From Clostridium sp. (GTDB lineage Bacteria > Bacillota > Clostridia > Clostridiales > Clostridiaceae): 13,563 bases of DNA. The notes beneath the pieces were generated by a model that had not been told where the DNA came from, did not search any database, and was given only the letters and a program-made list of their open reading frames with translations. Positions 1 to 7,006 of this stretch are shown one piece after another. The stretch spans positions 1-13,563 of the forward strand of contig JAHAIU010000069.1 of the NCBI GenBank assembly GCA_018372555.1. The letters are read 5' to 3'. The translations under genes and the position numbers were made by a program. Numbering within the stretch: the first letter of the stretch is position 1; the number at the start of each line of letters is the position of its first letter.

Positions 1-1
1 T

Positions 2-361
2 AAATATGGAGTAGATAAGAATCTAGTACTTGCAATAATAAAACACGAATCAAATTTTGATCCTAATGTAGTATCATCAGCCGGAGCAAAGGGACTTATG
101 CAGTTAATGGACTTTAACTCAGAAGCCTATGGACTTACAAATCCTTTTGATATAGATCAAAATATAAATGCTGGAGTTCAACATATTAAATCTTATTTAG
201 ATTTATATGATGGAAATGTAGAACTTGCATTAATGGCATATAATGCAGGACCAGGAACTGTAAGTAGAAGAGGTGTAAATTCAATTGATGATTTATACAA
301 GATGCCACAAGAAACACAAAACTATGTAACTAAGATTATGAAACAACTTAATGGAAATTAA
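2..361 (+). CDS. Lytic transglycosylase, SLT domain (3' end only)
   Basis: This is the C-terminal 119 residues of a soluble-lytic-transglycosylase-type protein. The reading frame is open from base 2, so the start lies upstream of the window. The family cleaves the MurNAc-GlcNAc bond of peptidoglycan without hydrolysis, outside the membrane. The visible part carries the catalytic core in order: YGVDKNLVLAIIKHESNF, in which the Glu of HES (residue 16 of the visible part) is the expected catalytic acid; SSAGAKGLMQLM, the GLMQ motif; NINAGVQHI; and AYNAGPG, the substrate-groove motif. It ends KQLNGN with no C-terminal extension, so SLT is the last domain. Any signal peptide, membrane anchor or cell-wall-binding domain would lie in the missing part. 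A downstream ATG at 98 is inside the domain and is not a real start. The family call is secure; the physiological role (growth, division or sporulation) cannot be told from this fragment. Confidence 0.9.
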   Translation, partial: KYGVDKNLVLAIIKHESNFDPNVVSSAGAKGLMQLMDFNSEAYGLTNPFDIDQNINAGVQHIKSYLDLYDGNVELALMAYNAGPGTVSRRGVNSIDDLYKMPQETQNYVTKIMKQLNGN

Positions 362-368
362 ATTGTAC

Positions 369-445
369 AGGAGTCTTTAACATATTATGCTCGGCCTCCG
401 TCGCACGCTCCAAGTCGGTTTACGCACAATATGTTAAAGACTCCT
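369..445. repeat. Long palindrome with a GC-rich loop
   Basis: Two 22-base arms (369-390 and 424-445) are inverted copies with one mismatch (A387 against C427). They enclose a 33-base loop (391-423) that is about 64% G+C, far above the surrounding AT-rich DNA. The structure begins 8 bases after the transglycosylase stop codon and can form a hairpin on either strand. The loop contains CCTCCGTCGCACGC. There is no T-run after the right arm, so it is not a standard intrinsic terminator; a separate one lies at 498-528. The out-of-place composition suggests a mobile or dispersed intergenic element, but no second copy is present in this window. Confidence 0.6.
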
Positions 446-497
446 TGAGTAATTTAATATTTTAAAGTCAGTATGATATAGAATTAGGGACTATAAT

Positions 498-528
498 AAA
501 AAACTCAGACTGCGTTCTGAGTTTTTTT
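498..528 (+). terminator. Rho-independent terminator after the transglycosylase gene
   Basis: The stem AAAAAACTCAGA / TCTGAGTTTTTT has a 6-base loop and ends in a run of seven T. Flanking AATTAGG (482-488) and CCTAATT (533-539) can add a weaker outer stem. Because both flanks are A/T tracts it may work in both directions. Confidence 0.85.
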
Positions 529-538
529 CATTCCTAAT

Positions 539-567
539 TTGCTAAAATGAAGATAAAGTAATAAAAT
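539..567 (+). promoter_or_regulatory. Probable sigma-A promoter of rsuA
   Basis: TTGCTA (539-544) and TAAAAT (562-567) are separated by 17 bp. This predicts a start near 574 and a leader of about 37 bases before the rsuA ATG. The call rests on consensus and spacing only; in DNA this AT-rich such matches also arise by chance. Confidence 0.5.
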
Positions 568-610
568 AAGTCATAGTAGTTCAAAATAAACGAAGAAAGA
601 AGGTGCCTTT

Positions 611-1327
611 ATGGAAAGACTAGACAAGGTTTTATCTAATTTAGGGTATGGAAGTAGAAAAGAGATTAAGCAAGCTATAAGAAAAGGTCTTATAGAAGTT
701 AATGGTGAATTAGTTAAAGATAATGGAATGCAAGTAGATCCTGAAAGTGACAGAATCATCGTAAATGGTGAGGAAATTTTTTATAGAAAATTTATTTATT
801 TAATGATGAATAAACCTGATGGTGTGGTTTCAGCAACAGTTGATAATAGAGATGAAACAGTAGTTGATTTATTAGAAGTGGAGCATCAAGTTTTTAACCC
901 TTTCCCAGTTGGAAGGCTTGATAAGGATACAGTAGGATTACTTTTCCTTACTAATGATGGTGAGTTAAATCATAGATTAATTTCACCTAAGTGGAAGGTT
1001 GATAAGGTTTATTATGCTAAGATAGATAAGAAGGTTACTGAGGATGATGTGAATAAATTTAAAAAGGGAATTACCTTAGATGATGGATATCTTTGTAAGG
1101 AAGCCAAGCTTGAAATATTAAATGCTACAGATGAGGGGTCAGAAGTAGAGGTTACAATTCAAGAAGGTAAATTCCATCAAGTAAAAAGAATGTTTGAAGC
1201 TGTTGGTAAGGAAGTAGTTTATTTAAAAAGGATAGAATTTGGTACATTAAAATTAGATGAAGACTTAGAGGAAGGCGAATATAGGGAGCTTACTGATGAG
1301 GAACTTGCAGTTTTAAAAGGCTTTTAG
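611..1327 (+). CDS. rsuA: 16S rRNA pseudouridine synthase, RsuA/RluB family
   Basis: This 238-aa protein is predicted to convert a uridine of 16S rRNA (U516 in E. coli numbering for RsuA) to pseudouridine in the cytoplasm during small-subunit assembly. An N-terminal S4 RNA-binding domain (about residues 1-50, RLDKVLSNLGYGSRKE) is followed by the TruA-like catalytic domain. PVGRLDKDTVGLLFLTNDG holds the catalytic Asp104 in GRLD. VYYAKI and EGKFHQVKRM are the other family signatures. The usual T-T/E-G after the catalytic motif reads T-V-G here, a mild variation. Length and the stretch FIYLMMNKPDGVVSAT fit the Bacillus/Clostridium RsuA-type enzymes better than RluB. ATG 611 is preceded by AGAAGGTG (598-605) at suitable spacing and by its own candidate promoter, so it is probably monocistronic. 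Target specificity (16S versus 23S) is inferred from resemblance. Confidence 0.88.
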   Translation: MERLDKVLSNLGYGSRKEIKQAIRKGLIEVNGELVKDNGMQVDPESDRIIVNGEEIFYRKFIYLMMNKPDGVVSATVDNRDETVVDLLEVEHQVFNPFPVGRLDKDTVGLLFLTNDGELNHRLISPKWKVDKVYYAKIDKKVTEDDVNKFKKGITLDDGYLCKEAKLEILNATDEGSEVEVTIQEGKFHQVKRMFEAVGKEVVYLKRIEFGTLKLDEDLEEGEYRELTDEELAVLKGF

Positions 1328-1398
1328 CGAATAATATGTAAAAATGAAATAAAATCATTCATAACAATAAGATTTTACAATTATATTTTCAAAATTCC

Positions 1399-1427
1399 TT
1401 GCATTTTACCTCTATATGCACTATAAT
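1399..1427 (+). promoter_or_regulatory. Strong promoter for the candidate small RNA
   Basis: TTGCAT (1399-1404), a 17-bp spacer and a perfect TATAAT (1422-1427) predict a start near 1434. No reading frame follows; the transcript runs straight into the terminator at 1491-1522. The -35 hexamer lies inside the left arm of a 9-bp inverted repeat, TCCTTGCAT (1396-1404) / ATGCAAGGA (1432-1440), whose right arm covers the predicted start. A regulator could therefore sit across this promoter. Confidence 0.6.
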
Positions 1428-1433
1428 ATCTAT

Positions 1434-1522
1434 GCAAGGATAAATAAAAGGAATAAATAGCCCCCTTTTTATTTATTGCTTATTGCTAAAGCGCAACCTA
1501 GCCCCAAGGGTTGCGTTTTTTT
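1434..1522 (+). ncRNA. Candidate trans-acting small RNA with two C-rich loops
   Basis: A consensus promoter and an intrinsic terminator bound a non-coding stretch of about 89 bases. Two hairpins are visible. The first can pair AATAAATA (1452-1459) with TATTTATT (1470-1477), leaving GCCCCCTTTT in the loop; an alternative stem (1440-1451 with 1464-1476, one bulge) is also possible. The second is the terminator, with loop AGCCCCAA. Both loops therefore display the same TAGCCCC word, which is complementary to Shine-Dalgarno sequences. Firmicute small RNAs such as the RsaE/RoxS type use C-rich unpaired segments to block translation in this way. I do not recognise it as a named RNA family. Promoter, terminator and motif are read directly; function is inferred. 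Confidence 0.5.
1491..1522 (+). terminator. Terminator of the candidate small RNA
   Basis: Stem CGCAACC (1492-1498) / GGTTGCG (1509-1515), loop tip AGCCCCAA and a run of seven T (1516-1522). Upstream AAAG (1488-1491) can lengthen the stem into the T-run. It also insulates pcrA from anything transcribed upstream. Confidence 0.85.
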
Positions 1523-2065
1523 GTTGTCCAAATGTAAAAGTTTACTTGCTGGAAAAATTTTTATAGTATGTAAGAAGAAAACTTTTTTTATGAACTTTTA
1601 TAGTTTTAATATCTAAAATATATATTTTATTAAAAAATTACTATAATATAAATTACAGATATTGTAATATTTTAGGAAAAACTTATATAGCTTTATTAAA
1701 ATTAATTCAAGTAATGTTAAATATTGTATGAATGAATAAATAGTGGATAAGTGACAGAAAAAAATCTTTAATAATAATTAATGAATAAATTAATTCATTA
1801 AAAATTTGTTTATTGTTATTATGTAATAGGGGCTTTTAGGCAAGAATATAAAGGACATATGTGATATAATATGTTATTATACATAATGCTAATAGAGTAA
1901 AATAATTTTAGAATAATTAATCTATGATTCAATAAATAATTTGAATCCTGAGGCCTTATGTTTTTTTAGTGAAAAAATAATTTTGAAAGTAAATTAAATT
2001 ATAATTTAAATAGATAGAGGATATTTATTACAACTTTTATAGTATGAAAGGAGTCCGCAAGTCAA
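1523..2065. other. AT-rich gap before pcrA
   Basis: No convincing reading frame occurs on either strand. A perfect 9-bp inverted repeat, TTAATGAAT (1778-1786) / ATTCATTAA (1793-1801), could be a protein site. The likely pcrA promoter lies at 1862-1870. The leader after it contains a 7-bp hairpin, GATTCAA (1926-1932) / TTGAATC (1941-1947), followed 13 bases later by a T7 run (1961-1967). The stem does not abut the T-run, so I do not call an attenuator. No T-box or metabolite riboswitch core is apparent. Confidence 0.5.
1862..1870 (+). promoter_or_regulatory. Probable extended -10 promoter of pcrA
   Basis: TGATATAAT is a perfect -10 with the extended TGn element. The -35 position (AAGAAT at 17-bp spacing) is poor, as is tolerated for extended -10 promoters. 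It would give a leader of about 190 bases before pcrA. Confidence 0.4.
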
Positions 2066-4297
2066 ATGGATTTGAAAAAGTTACTTAATAAAGAACAATA
2101 TGATGGAGCTACTACTGTTGATGGGCAAGTTTTAATATTAGCAGGGGCTGGTTCAGGTAAGACAAGAGTACTAACATATAGAATGGCTCATATGATAGAG
2201 GATTTAGGAATACTTCCTTATAAGATATTAGCAATAACATTTACTAATAAGGCTGCTAAGGAAATGAAGGATAGAGTTAAAGCCTTAATTGGTGATAGAG
2301 CAGAAGATATGTGGATTTCAACCTTCCACTCTACTTGTGTTAGAATCCTTAGAAGAGAAATAGAGAAGCTTGGATATAAGAAGAGTTTTACTATTTATGA
2401 TTCTTCAGATCAAAAGACATTAGTAAAAGAATGTATAAAGGCATTAAATATAAATGATAAAGATATTAGCGAGCAAGAAATAATAAGTAAAATAGGTAAG
2501 GCTAAGGATAATATGCAAAGCCCTGCAGCTTTTATGAGAGAAAATGAAAGTAATTTTAGAGAAAAGAAAATTGCTGAGGCTTATGAGCTATATCAAAAGA
2601 GACTTAAGGAAAACAATGCATTAGACTTCGATGATTTAATTTCTAAAACAGTAGAATTATTTAAGAAAGATAAGGAAACCTTAGAGTTTTATCAAAGAAA
2701 GTTTCAATATATCATGGTGGACGAGTACCAAGATACTAATAAGGTTCAATATGAGTTTATAAGATTACTTGCTGATAAACATAAGAATATTTGTGTTGTT
2801 GGTGATGATGATCAATGTATATATCAATGGAGAGGTGCAGATATTAGAAATATCTTAGATTTTGAAAAGGACTATCCTAATGCTAAGGTTATAAAGCTTG
2901 AGCAAAACTATCGTTCTAAAGGAAATATCTTAGATGCAGCTAACGTTGTAATAGTTAATAATGCTAATAGAAAAAGTAAGGCTTTAAGAACAGAACAAGA
3001 AGCTGGAAGTAAGATTAAGGTTTATAGAGCATATTCAGATGCAGATGAAGGAAACTTTGTTGCAAAACAAATAAGAAAGATAAAGGATGCAGAAAAGAAA
3101 GAGTATAAAGACTTTGCAATTCTTTATAGAACTAATGCTCAATCACGTATATTTGAAGAAAGTTTAAGAAGAAATGATATTCCATATAAGATTTTAGGTG
3201 GAACAAGATTCTATGATAGAAAAGAAATAAAAGATATGCTTTCATATTTAAAGGTATTAGTCAATCCTAATGATAGTATAAGCTTAAAGAGAATAATAAA
3301 TGTTCCTAAGAGAGGAATAGGAGATGCTACTGTAGGTAAGGTATCTGATTTTGCAGAAAGCTATGAATTACCTTTATGGGATGCATTAAGTACAGTTAGA
3401 AATATTCCAACTTTAACACCTAGAAACTGTGGTGGAATAGAAAACTTTATGGAAATGATGGAAAAGTTCATTGAAATGAGTGAAGTGTTGCCTGTTTCTA
3501 ATTTAATAGAAATGATATTAAAGGAAACTGGATATATTTCAGAGCTTGAAAAGTCAAAGGAAATAGAAGATAAGAGTAGAATCGAGAACTTAAAAGAATT
3601 AGTTTCAGATGCTGTTGATTTTGAAAGAAGTAGTGAAGATACTACTTTATCAGCTTACTTAGAAAAAGTATCCTTAGTTCAAGATACAGATAAGCTTGAA
3701 GATGATGCTGATACTATAGTACTAATGACTGTTCATAGTGCTAAAGGATTAGAGTTCCCAGTAGTATTTATGGTAGGAATGGAAAATGGTATATTCCCAG
3801 GAATGGCATCCTTTGATAGTGAGTCTGAAATGGAAGAATCAAGAAGACTATGCTATGTTGGAATAACTAGAGCTAAGGAACAATTATTTATGACTTCAGC
3901 TGAAGTTAGAAGACAATTTGGAAGAACTGTTGCATATGCACAATCAGATTTTATAAATGAAATTAAGTCTGATCTTAAGGAGTATGTGTCGGGAGAATCT
4001 TTAGCTTCAAGAACTGAAAATAGAAGCAGCATGTTCCAAGCAAGAAATAATTATAATAATCCTCATAGTTTAAGAAATAGCTCTAATGTTATGCAAAAAC
4101 CTAAGATTCAAAGCACTCAAAGTTCAGTATCTAGTGATGAAGTTACTATAGGAAGAAAAGTAAAACATAGTAAGTTTGGAATAGGTACAGTAGTGTCTAT
4201 TACAGATGCAGGAAGTGATAAAAAGGTTACTATAGCCTTTGATAATCAAGGAATAAAAATACTGTTATTATCAGTAGCGAATTTAGAATTAGCATAG
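2066..4297 (+). CDS. pcrA: ATP-dependent DNA helicase PcrA (UvrD/Rep, SF1A)
   Basis: This 743-aa 3'-5' superfamily 1 helicase acts in nucleotide-excision repair, removal of RecA filaments and replication-transcription conflict resolution. All helicase motifs are present: Walker A AGAGSGKT (26-33, Lys32); Ia ITFTNKAAKEM; Ib STFHS; II MVDEYQDTN (Asp219-Glu220); III VVGDDDQCIYQWRGA; IV LEQNYRS; V TVHSAKGLEFPVVF; VI RRLCYVGITRAKEQLF. A low-complexity linker rich in Ser and Asn (about 640-690) leads to a C-terminal Tudor-like domain (VTIGRKVKHSKFGIGTV, about 693-743), known in PcrA to contact RNA polymerase. Length is normal. ATG 2066 follows AAAGGAG (2046-2052) with a longish 13-base gap, but the protein begins exactly where the family does. 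ligA follows on the same strand 345 bp downstream, a pairing seen in many Firmicutes. Confidence 0.97.
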   Translation: MDLKKLLNKEQYDGATTVDGQVLILAGAGSGKTRVLTYRMAHMIEDLGILPYKILAITFTNKAAKEMKDRVKALIGDRAEDMWISTFHSTCVRILRREIEKLGYKKSFTIYDSSDQKTLVKECIKALNINDKDISEQEIISKIGKAKDNMQSPAAFMRENESNFREKKIAEAYELYQKRLKENNALDFDDLISKTVELFKKDKETLEFYQRKFQYIMVDEYQDTNKVQYEFIRLLADKHKNICVVGDDDQCIYQWRGADIRNILDFEKDYPNAKVIKLEQNYRSKGNILDAANVVIVNNANRKSKALRTEQEAGSKIKVYRAYSDADEGNFVAKQIRKIKDAEKKEYKDFAILYRTNAQSRIFEESLRRNDIPYKILGGTRFYDRKEIKDMLSYLKVLVNPNDSISLKRIINVPKRGIGDATVGKVSDFAESYELPLWDALSTVRNIPTLTPRNCGGIENFMEMMEKFIEMSEVLPVSNLIEMILKETGYISELEKSKEIEDKSRIENLKELVSDAVDFERSSEDTTLSAYLEKVSLVQDTDKLEDDADTIVLMTVHSAKGLEFPVVFMVGMENGIFPGMASFDSESEMEESRRLCYVGITRAKEQLFMTSAEVRRQFGRTVAYAQSDFINEIKSDLKEYVSGESLASRTENRSSMFQARNNYNNPHSLRNSSNVMQKPKIQSTQSSVSSDEVTIGRKVKHSKFGIGTVVSITDAGSDKKVTIAFDNQGIKILLLSVANLELA

Positions 4298-4298
4298 G

Positions 4299-4337
4299 AG
4301 TGCGGTGCACGATGAAGAGTGCTGGCGCACAATGAAA
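4299..4337. repeat. Two tandem 20-base units, each a GTGC...GCAC mini-hairpin
   Basis: Unit 1 (4299-4317) reads AGTGCGGTGCACGATGAAG and unit 2 (4318-4337) AGTGCTGGCGCACAATGAAA; they match at 16 of 20 aligned positions. Each holds GTGC and GCAC arms around a 3-4 base loop. They start 2 bases after the pcrA stop and are much more GC-rich than their surroundings. Confidence 0.6.
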
Positions 4338-4402
4338 TAATTAAAAAATGAAGAAATTAAGAGTGTTGTAATAAGGAATAATGAGTAAGTGATAATTGAG
4401 GA

Positions 4403-4423
4403 AGTAATTCCTTTAGAATTACT
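4403..4423. repeat. Perfect 8-bp hairpin
   Basis: AGTAATTC (4403-4410) and GAATTACT (4416-4423) enclose a 5-base loop, CTTTA. No T-run follows, so it is not a standard terminator. Confidence 0.6.
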
Positions 4424-4432
4424 AAAGAAATG

Positions 4433-4558
4433 AAGAATGAAAAATATTTATATAAAAGTTTTTAAGGATTTTATAAAGATATATATTAGTTAAGATGGTT
4501 TTGTGAAACAAAACCTCCTTCATTCTTTCATTCCTTCATTTTTTCATTTTTCATTCTT
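4433..4558. repeat. Nested inverted repeat: 13-bp outer arms around an inner hairpin
   Basis: The outer arms AAGAATGAAAAAT (4433-4445) and ATTTTTCATTCTT (4546-4558) are perfect complements. Inside, GGTTTTGT (4497-4504) and ACAAAACC (4508-4515) form an 8-bp hairpin with loop GAA, followed by pyrimidine-rich DNA that could give weak termination of the pcrA message. The nested design suggests a small non-coding mobile element or remnant, but no target-site duplication is evident. Confidence 0.5.
4518..4557. repeat. Octamer tandem repeat YTTCATTY
   Basis: Four consecutive 8-base units (CTTCATTC, TTTCATTC, CTTCATTT, TTTCATTT; 4518-4549) are followed by a fifth, shifted copy, TTCATTCT. It is a pyrimidine-strand microsatellite and a plausible slippage hotspot. 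Confidence 0.7.
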
Positions 4559-4642
4559 AATTTTTAATTTTATAATTAATATTGGATGAATTATTTCAAT
4601 AATTATCAATTGACATTATTAATTAGAGTGAGGTGTTTATAA

Positions 4643-6634
4643 GTGGATAAAAAGAAAAGAATTCAAGAATTAGTAGAAGAACTTAATAGATATGCTTATG
4701 AATATTATTCTTTAGATAACCCTTCAGTTTCAGATAAAGAATATGATGAGAAATATTATGAGCTTAAGGCTCTTGAAGAGGAAATAAATTATGTACTTCC
4801 ATACTCACCTACATTAAGAGTTGGAGATAGGGTATTAGAAGGCTTTACAAAATATACTCATAAGGCTAGACTTTGGAGTTTAGATAAGGCTCAAACCTTT
4901 CAAGAGTTAAGAGATTGGCATAATAGAAATTTAAAGTTTATTAATGAAATGAATTTAAGGGGAGAAAATCTTCCAAGTCCAAGATATGTTTTAACTAAGA
5001 AATTTGATGGATTAACTATTAATTTAACTTATGATCCAAATGGAGTATTAGTTACAGCAGCTACTAGAGGAAATGGAGAAGTTGGTGAAGAAGTTTCAGC
5101 TCAAGTTAAAACTATAAAGTCAATTCCTCTTAAGATAAATAATGAAGATGTTTTTGAAGTCCATGGTGAAGCCATAATGACTACAGAAGCCTTTGAAAAT
5201 TATAATAAGAATTCAGAAGTACCTCTTAAAAATTTAAGAAATGGTGCAGCTGGAGCTTTAAGAAATTTAAACTTAAAAGAAACGGCAAAAAGAAATCTAT
5301 CAGCATTTTTCTATGATGTAGGATATAAGGAAGGAAGTCCTTTTAAGACTTATGAAGAAATGTTAGATTTTATAAAGTCTAAGGGCTTGCCAATGGATGA
5401 TTATGTTAGATACTGTACTACTTTAGAGGAGATAGAAAAAGAAATTGCTTATATAAATGATATAAGATTTGATTTAAACTATGATATTGATGGAGTAGTA
5501 ATTGCAATAGATGATATAAGAACTAGGGAACTTATGGGCTATACAGTTAAATTCCCAAAATGGGCAATTGCTTATAAGTTTGAAGCTCAAGAAGCTACTA
5601 CTAAATTACTAGATGTTGAATGGAATGTTGGTAGAAGTGGTAGAGTAGGACCTACTGCAATTTTAGAACCTGTAGAGCTTGCAGGAGTAACAGTAAAAAG
5701 AGCTACTTTAAATAACATTGATGATATAAGAAGAAAAGGTGTTAGATTAGGAGCAGAAGTATTTGTTAGAAGATCTAATGATGTTATCCCTGAAATTATG
5801 GGAGTAGTAAATGAGTCTTTAGAAGGTACTGAAGCGATATTAGTACCAGAATTATGCCCAGCATGTGGAGCTCATTTAATACAAAATGGTGTTCATTATT
5901 TCTGTGAAAATACTTTATCATGTAAACCACAAATGGTTAAGACTATAGTTCACTTTGCTTCAAGAGATGCTATGAATATTGAAGGATTCTCTGAAAAAAC
6001 AGCAGAGCAATTATTTGAAAAGTTAGATATAAAGTCTATTGCAGACTTATATAAGTTAAATAAGGAAGAGTTATTAACTTTAGATAAGTTTGGACCTAAG
6101 AAAGCACAAAATCTTTTAGATGCAGTCGAAAGAAGTAAAGAATGTGAATTATATAGGTTTATATATGCTTTAGGAATACCTAATGTTGGTGTTAAAACCG
6201 CAAAAGATTTAGTTAATAAATTTAAGTCTTTAGATGGATTAAAGAATGCTAAGTTTGAAGAGTTAGTTTCTGTTCAAGATGTTGGTGATATAGTTGCACA
6301 ATGTGTGCTTGGATTCTTTAGTGAGGAAAAATCAACTACTACTATAGAAGAATTACTAAGCCTTGGTGTAAATCCAATATATGAAGAAAAAGAGGTAATA
6401 GCTAGTGTCTTTGAGGGAAAAACAGTAGTAGTTACAGGTGCTTTAGAAAAGTATTCTAGAGGAGAAATAAAAGAAAAGCTAGAAGGACTAGGAGCTAAAG
6501 TATCTGGAAGTGTAAGTAAGAAAACAGATTATGTTATTGCAGGAGCAGAAGCAGGATCAAAATTAACTAAGGCTATTGAACTTGGAGTTAAGGTATTAAA
6601 TGAAGAGGAGTTTGAAGGCCTAATAAAGGAGTAA
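4643..6634 (+). CDS. ligA: NAD+-dependent DNA ligase LigA, divergent type
   Basis: This 663-aa enzyme seals nicks in replication and repair by adenylating a lysine with NAD+. Domain order is normal: Ia (about 1-65, NPSVSDKEYD for NMN binding); adenylation domain with KFDG (Lys120 nucleophile), VHGE (Glu176) and DIDG (281-284); OB fold; Cys4 zinc finger (Cys405, 408, 421, 427); helix-hairpin-helix region (about 435-580, LDKFGPKKAQN, LGIPNVGVKTA); and BRCT (about 589-663, GKTVVVTGALEKYSR). Several usually invariant positions differ: RGDG reads RGNG, DGVVIK reads DGVVIA (Ala288), and ATLHN reads ATLNN; Lys312 is kept. The start is GTG, with GAGGTG (4630-4635) 7 bases upstream. It is co-oriented with pcrA and translationally coupled to the small membrane protein after it. 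Family is certain; whether it is the genome's only ligase is not visible here. Confidence 0.95.
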   Translation: MDKKKRIQELVEELNRYAYEYYSLDNPSVSDKEYDEKYYELKALEEEINYVLPYSPTLRVGDRVLEGFTKYTHKARLWSLDKAQTFQELRDWHNRNLKFINEMNLRGENLPSPRYVLTKKFDGLTINLTYDPNGVLVTAATRGNGEVGEEVSAQVKTIKSIPLKINNEDVFEVHGEAIMTTEAFENYNKNSEVPLKNLRNGAAGALRNLNLKETAKRNLSAFFYDVGYKEGSPFKTYEEMLDFIKSKGLPMDDYVRYCTTLEEIEKEIAYINDIRFDLNYDIDGVVIAIDDIRTRELMGYTVKFPKWAIAYKFEAQEATTKLLDVEWNVGRSGRVGPTAILEPVELAGVTVKRATLNNIDDIRRKGVRLGAEVFVRRSNDVIPEIMGVVNESLEGTEAILVPELCPACGAHLIQNGVHYFCENTLSCKPQMVKTIVHFASRDAMNIEGFSEKTAEQLFEKLDIKSIADLYKLNKEELLTLDKFGPKKAQNLLDAVERSKECELYRFIYALGIPNVGVKTAKDLVNKFKSLDGLKNAKFEELVSVQDVGDIVAQCVLGFFSEEKSTTTIEELLSLGVNPIYEEKEVIASVFEGKTVVVTGALEKYSRGEIKEKLEGLGAKVSGSVSKKTDYVIAGAEAGSKLTKAIELGVKVLNEEEFEGLIKE

Positions 6635-6639
6635 TGGAA

Positions 6640-6927
6640 ATGAAGAAATTTGGATTAAAGGATTGGCTAACATTAATATGCACTTTATCTGCAATAGCAA
6701 CTAGTGCAGTAGTAGTTTTAACCTTTTTAACAACGTATCATTTCATAAATAGTATGCCAAGTTTTAATTCCTATCAGCCACTGCAAATAGGAGTAAGTAT
6801 TACTATGGCTTTATGGGCAATAAGATTTTCCTTATATAGAGTAGGAAAAGAAAGATATATATATTCATCAATTTGCTTTGTTATAGCATTAGTATCAATG
6901 TTCTTTGCTGTAAATATGGTAATGTAA
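6640..6927 (+). CDS. Small membrane protein with three helices, function unknown
   Basis: This 95-aa hydrophobic protein matches no family I can name. Three probable membrane helices are visible: WLTLICTLSAIATSAVVVL, then LQIGVSITMALWAIRF, then SSICFVIALVSMFFAVNM. Short positively charged linkers (SLYRVGKERY) lie between helices 2 and 3. There is no signal-peptide cleavage site and no obvious catalytic motif. AAAGGAG (6625-6631) sits inside the end of ligA. An ATG at 6634 overlaps the ligA stop by one base but is only 2 bases from this site, whereas ATG 6640 is 8 bases away; I therefore prefer 6640 (MKKFGLKDW). Translation is probably coupled to ligA, though a functional link to the ligase is not implied. 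Confidence 0.75.
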   Translation: MKKFGLKDWLTLICTLSAIATSAVVVLTFLTTYHFINSMPSFNSYQPLQIGVSITMALWAIRFSLYRVGKERYIYSSICFVIALVSMFFAVNMVM

Positions 6928-7006
6928 GATTAATTAATAATGTATAAGTAAGAATAAAATTTCTAAGGAGTTTTTAAAATTAAATAAATTTATTAAATAA
7001 ATAAAG

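Larger units (their letters stand above)
4298..4642. other. Repeat- and palindrome-rich spacer between pcrA and ligA
   Basis: This 345-bp stretch contains no gene but is densely structured. From left to right it has two tandem imperfect 20-base units, a perfect 8-bp hairpin, an outer 13-bp inverted repeat enclosing an inner 8-bp hairpin, and an octamer tandem repeat; each is listed separately. One strand is purine-rich on the left (AATGAAG-type words) and pyrimidine-rich on the right, so the ends tend to be mutually complementary, like a folded or miniature-element spacer. TTGACA occurs at 4610-4615 but has no proper -10 before the ligA start, so I assign no ligA promoter. The pcrA transcript could read through. 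Confidence 0.5.

Noticed and set aside
571..759. Minus-strand reading frame opposite the start of rsuA
   Set aside because: It overlaps a well-supported gene, has no ribosome binding site and has a low-complexity Leu/Ser product; it is a mirror of the rsuA codons.
1742..1750. DnaA-box-like TTATCCACT on the minus strand
   Set aside because: A single 8/9 match with no neighbouring boxes, dnaA/dnaN genes or unwinding element; most likely chance.
1926..1967. Possible attenuator or T-box in the pcrA leader
   Set aside because: The hairpin is 13 bases from the T-run, and no T-box AGGGTGGNACCGCG-type core or specifier stem is present.
4610..4615. TTGACA as a ligA promoter
   Set aside because: The matching -10 position falls on the ribosome binding site and GTG start of ligA, with no TATAAT-like hexamer.
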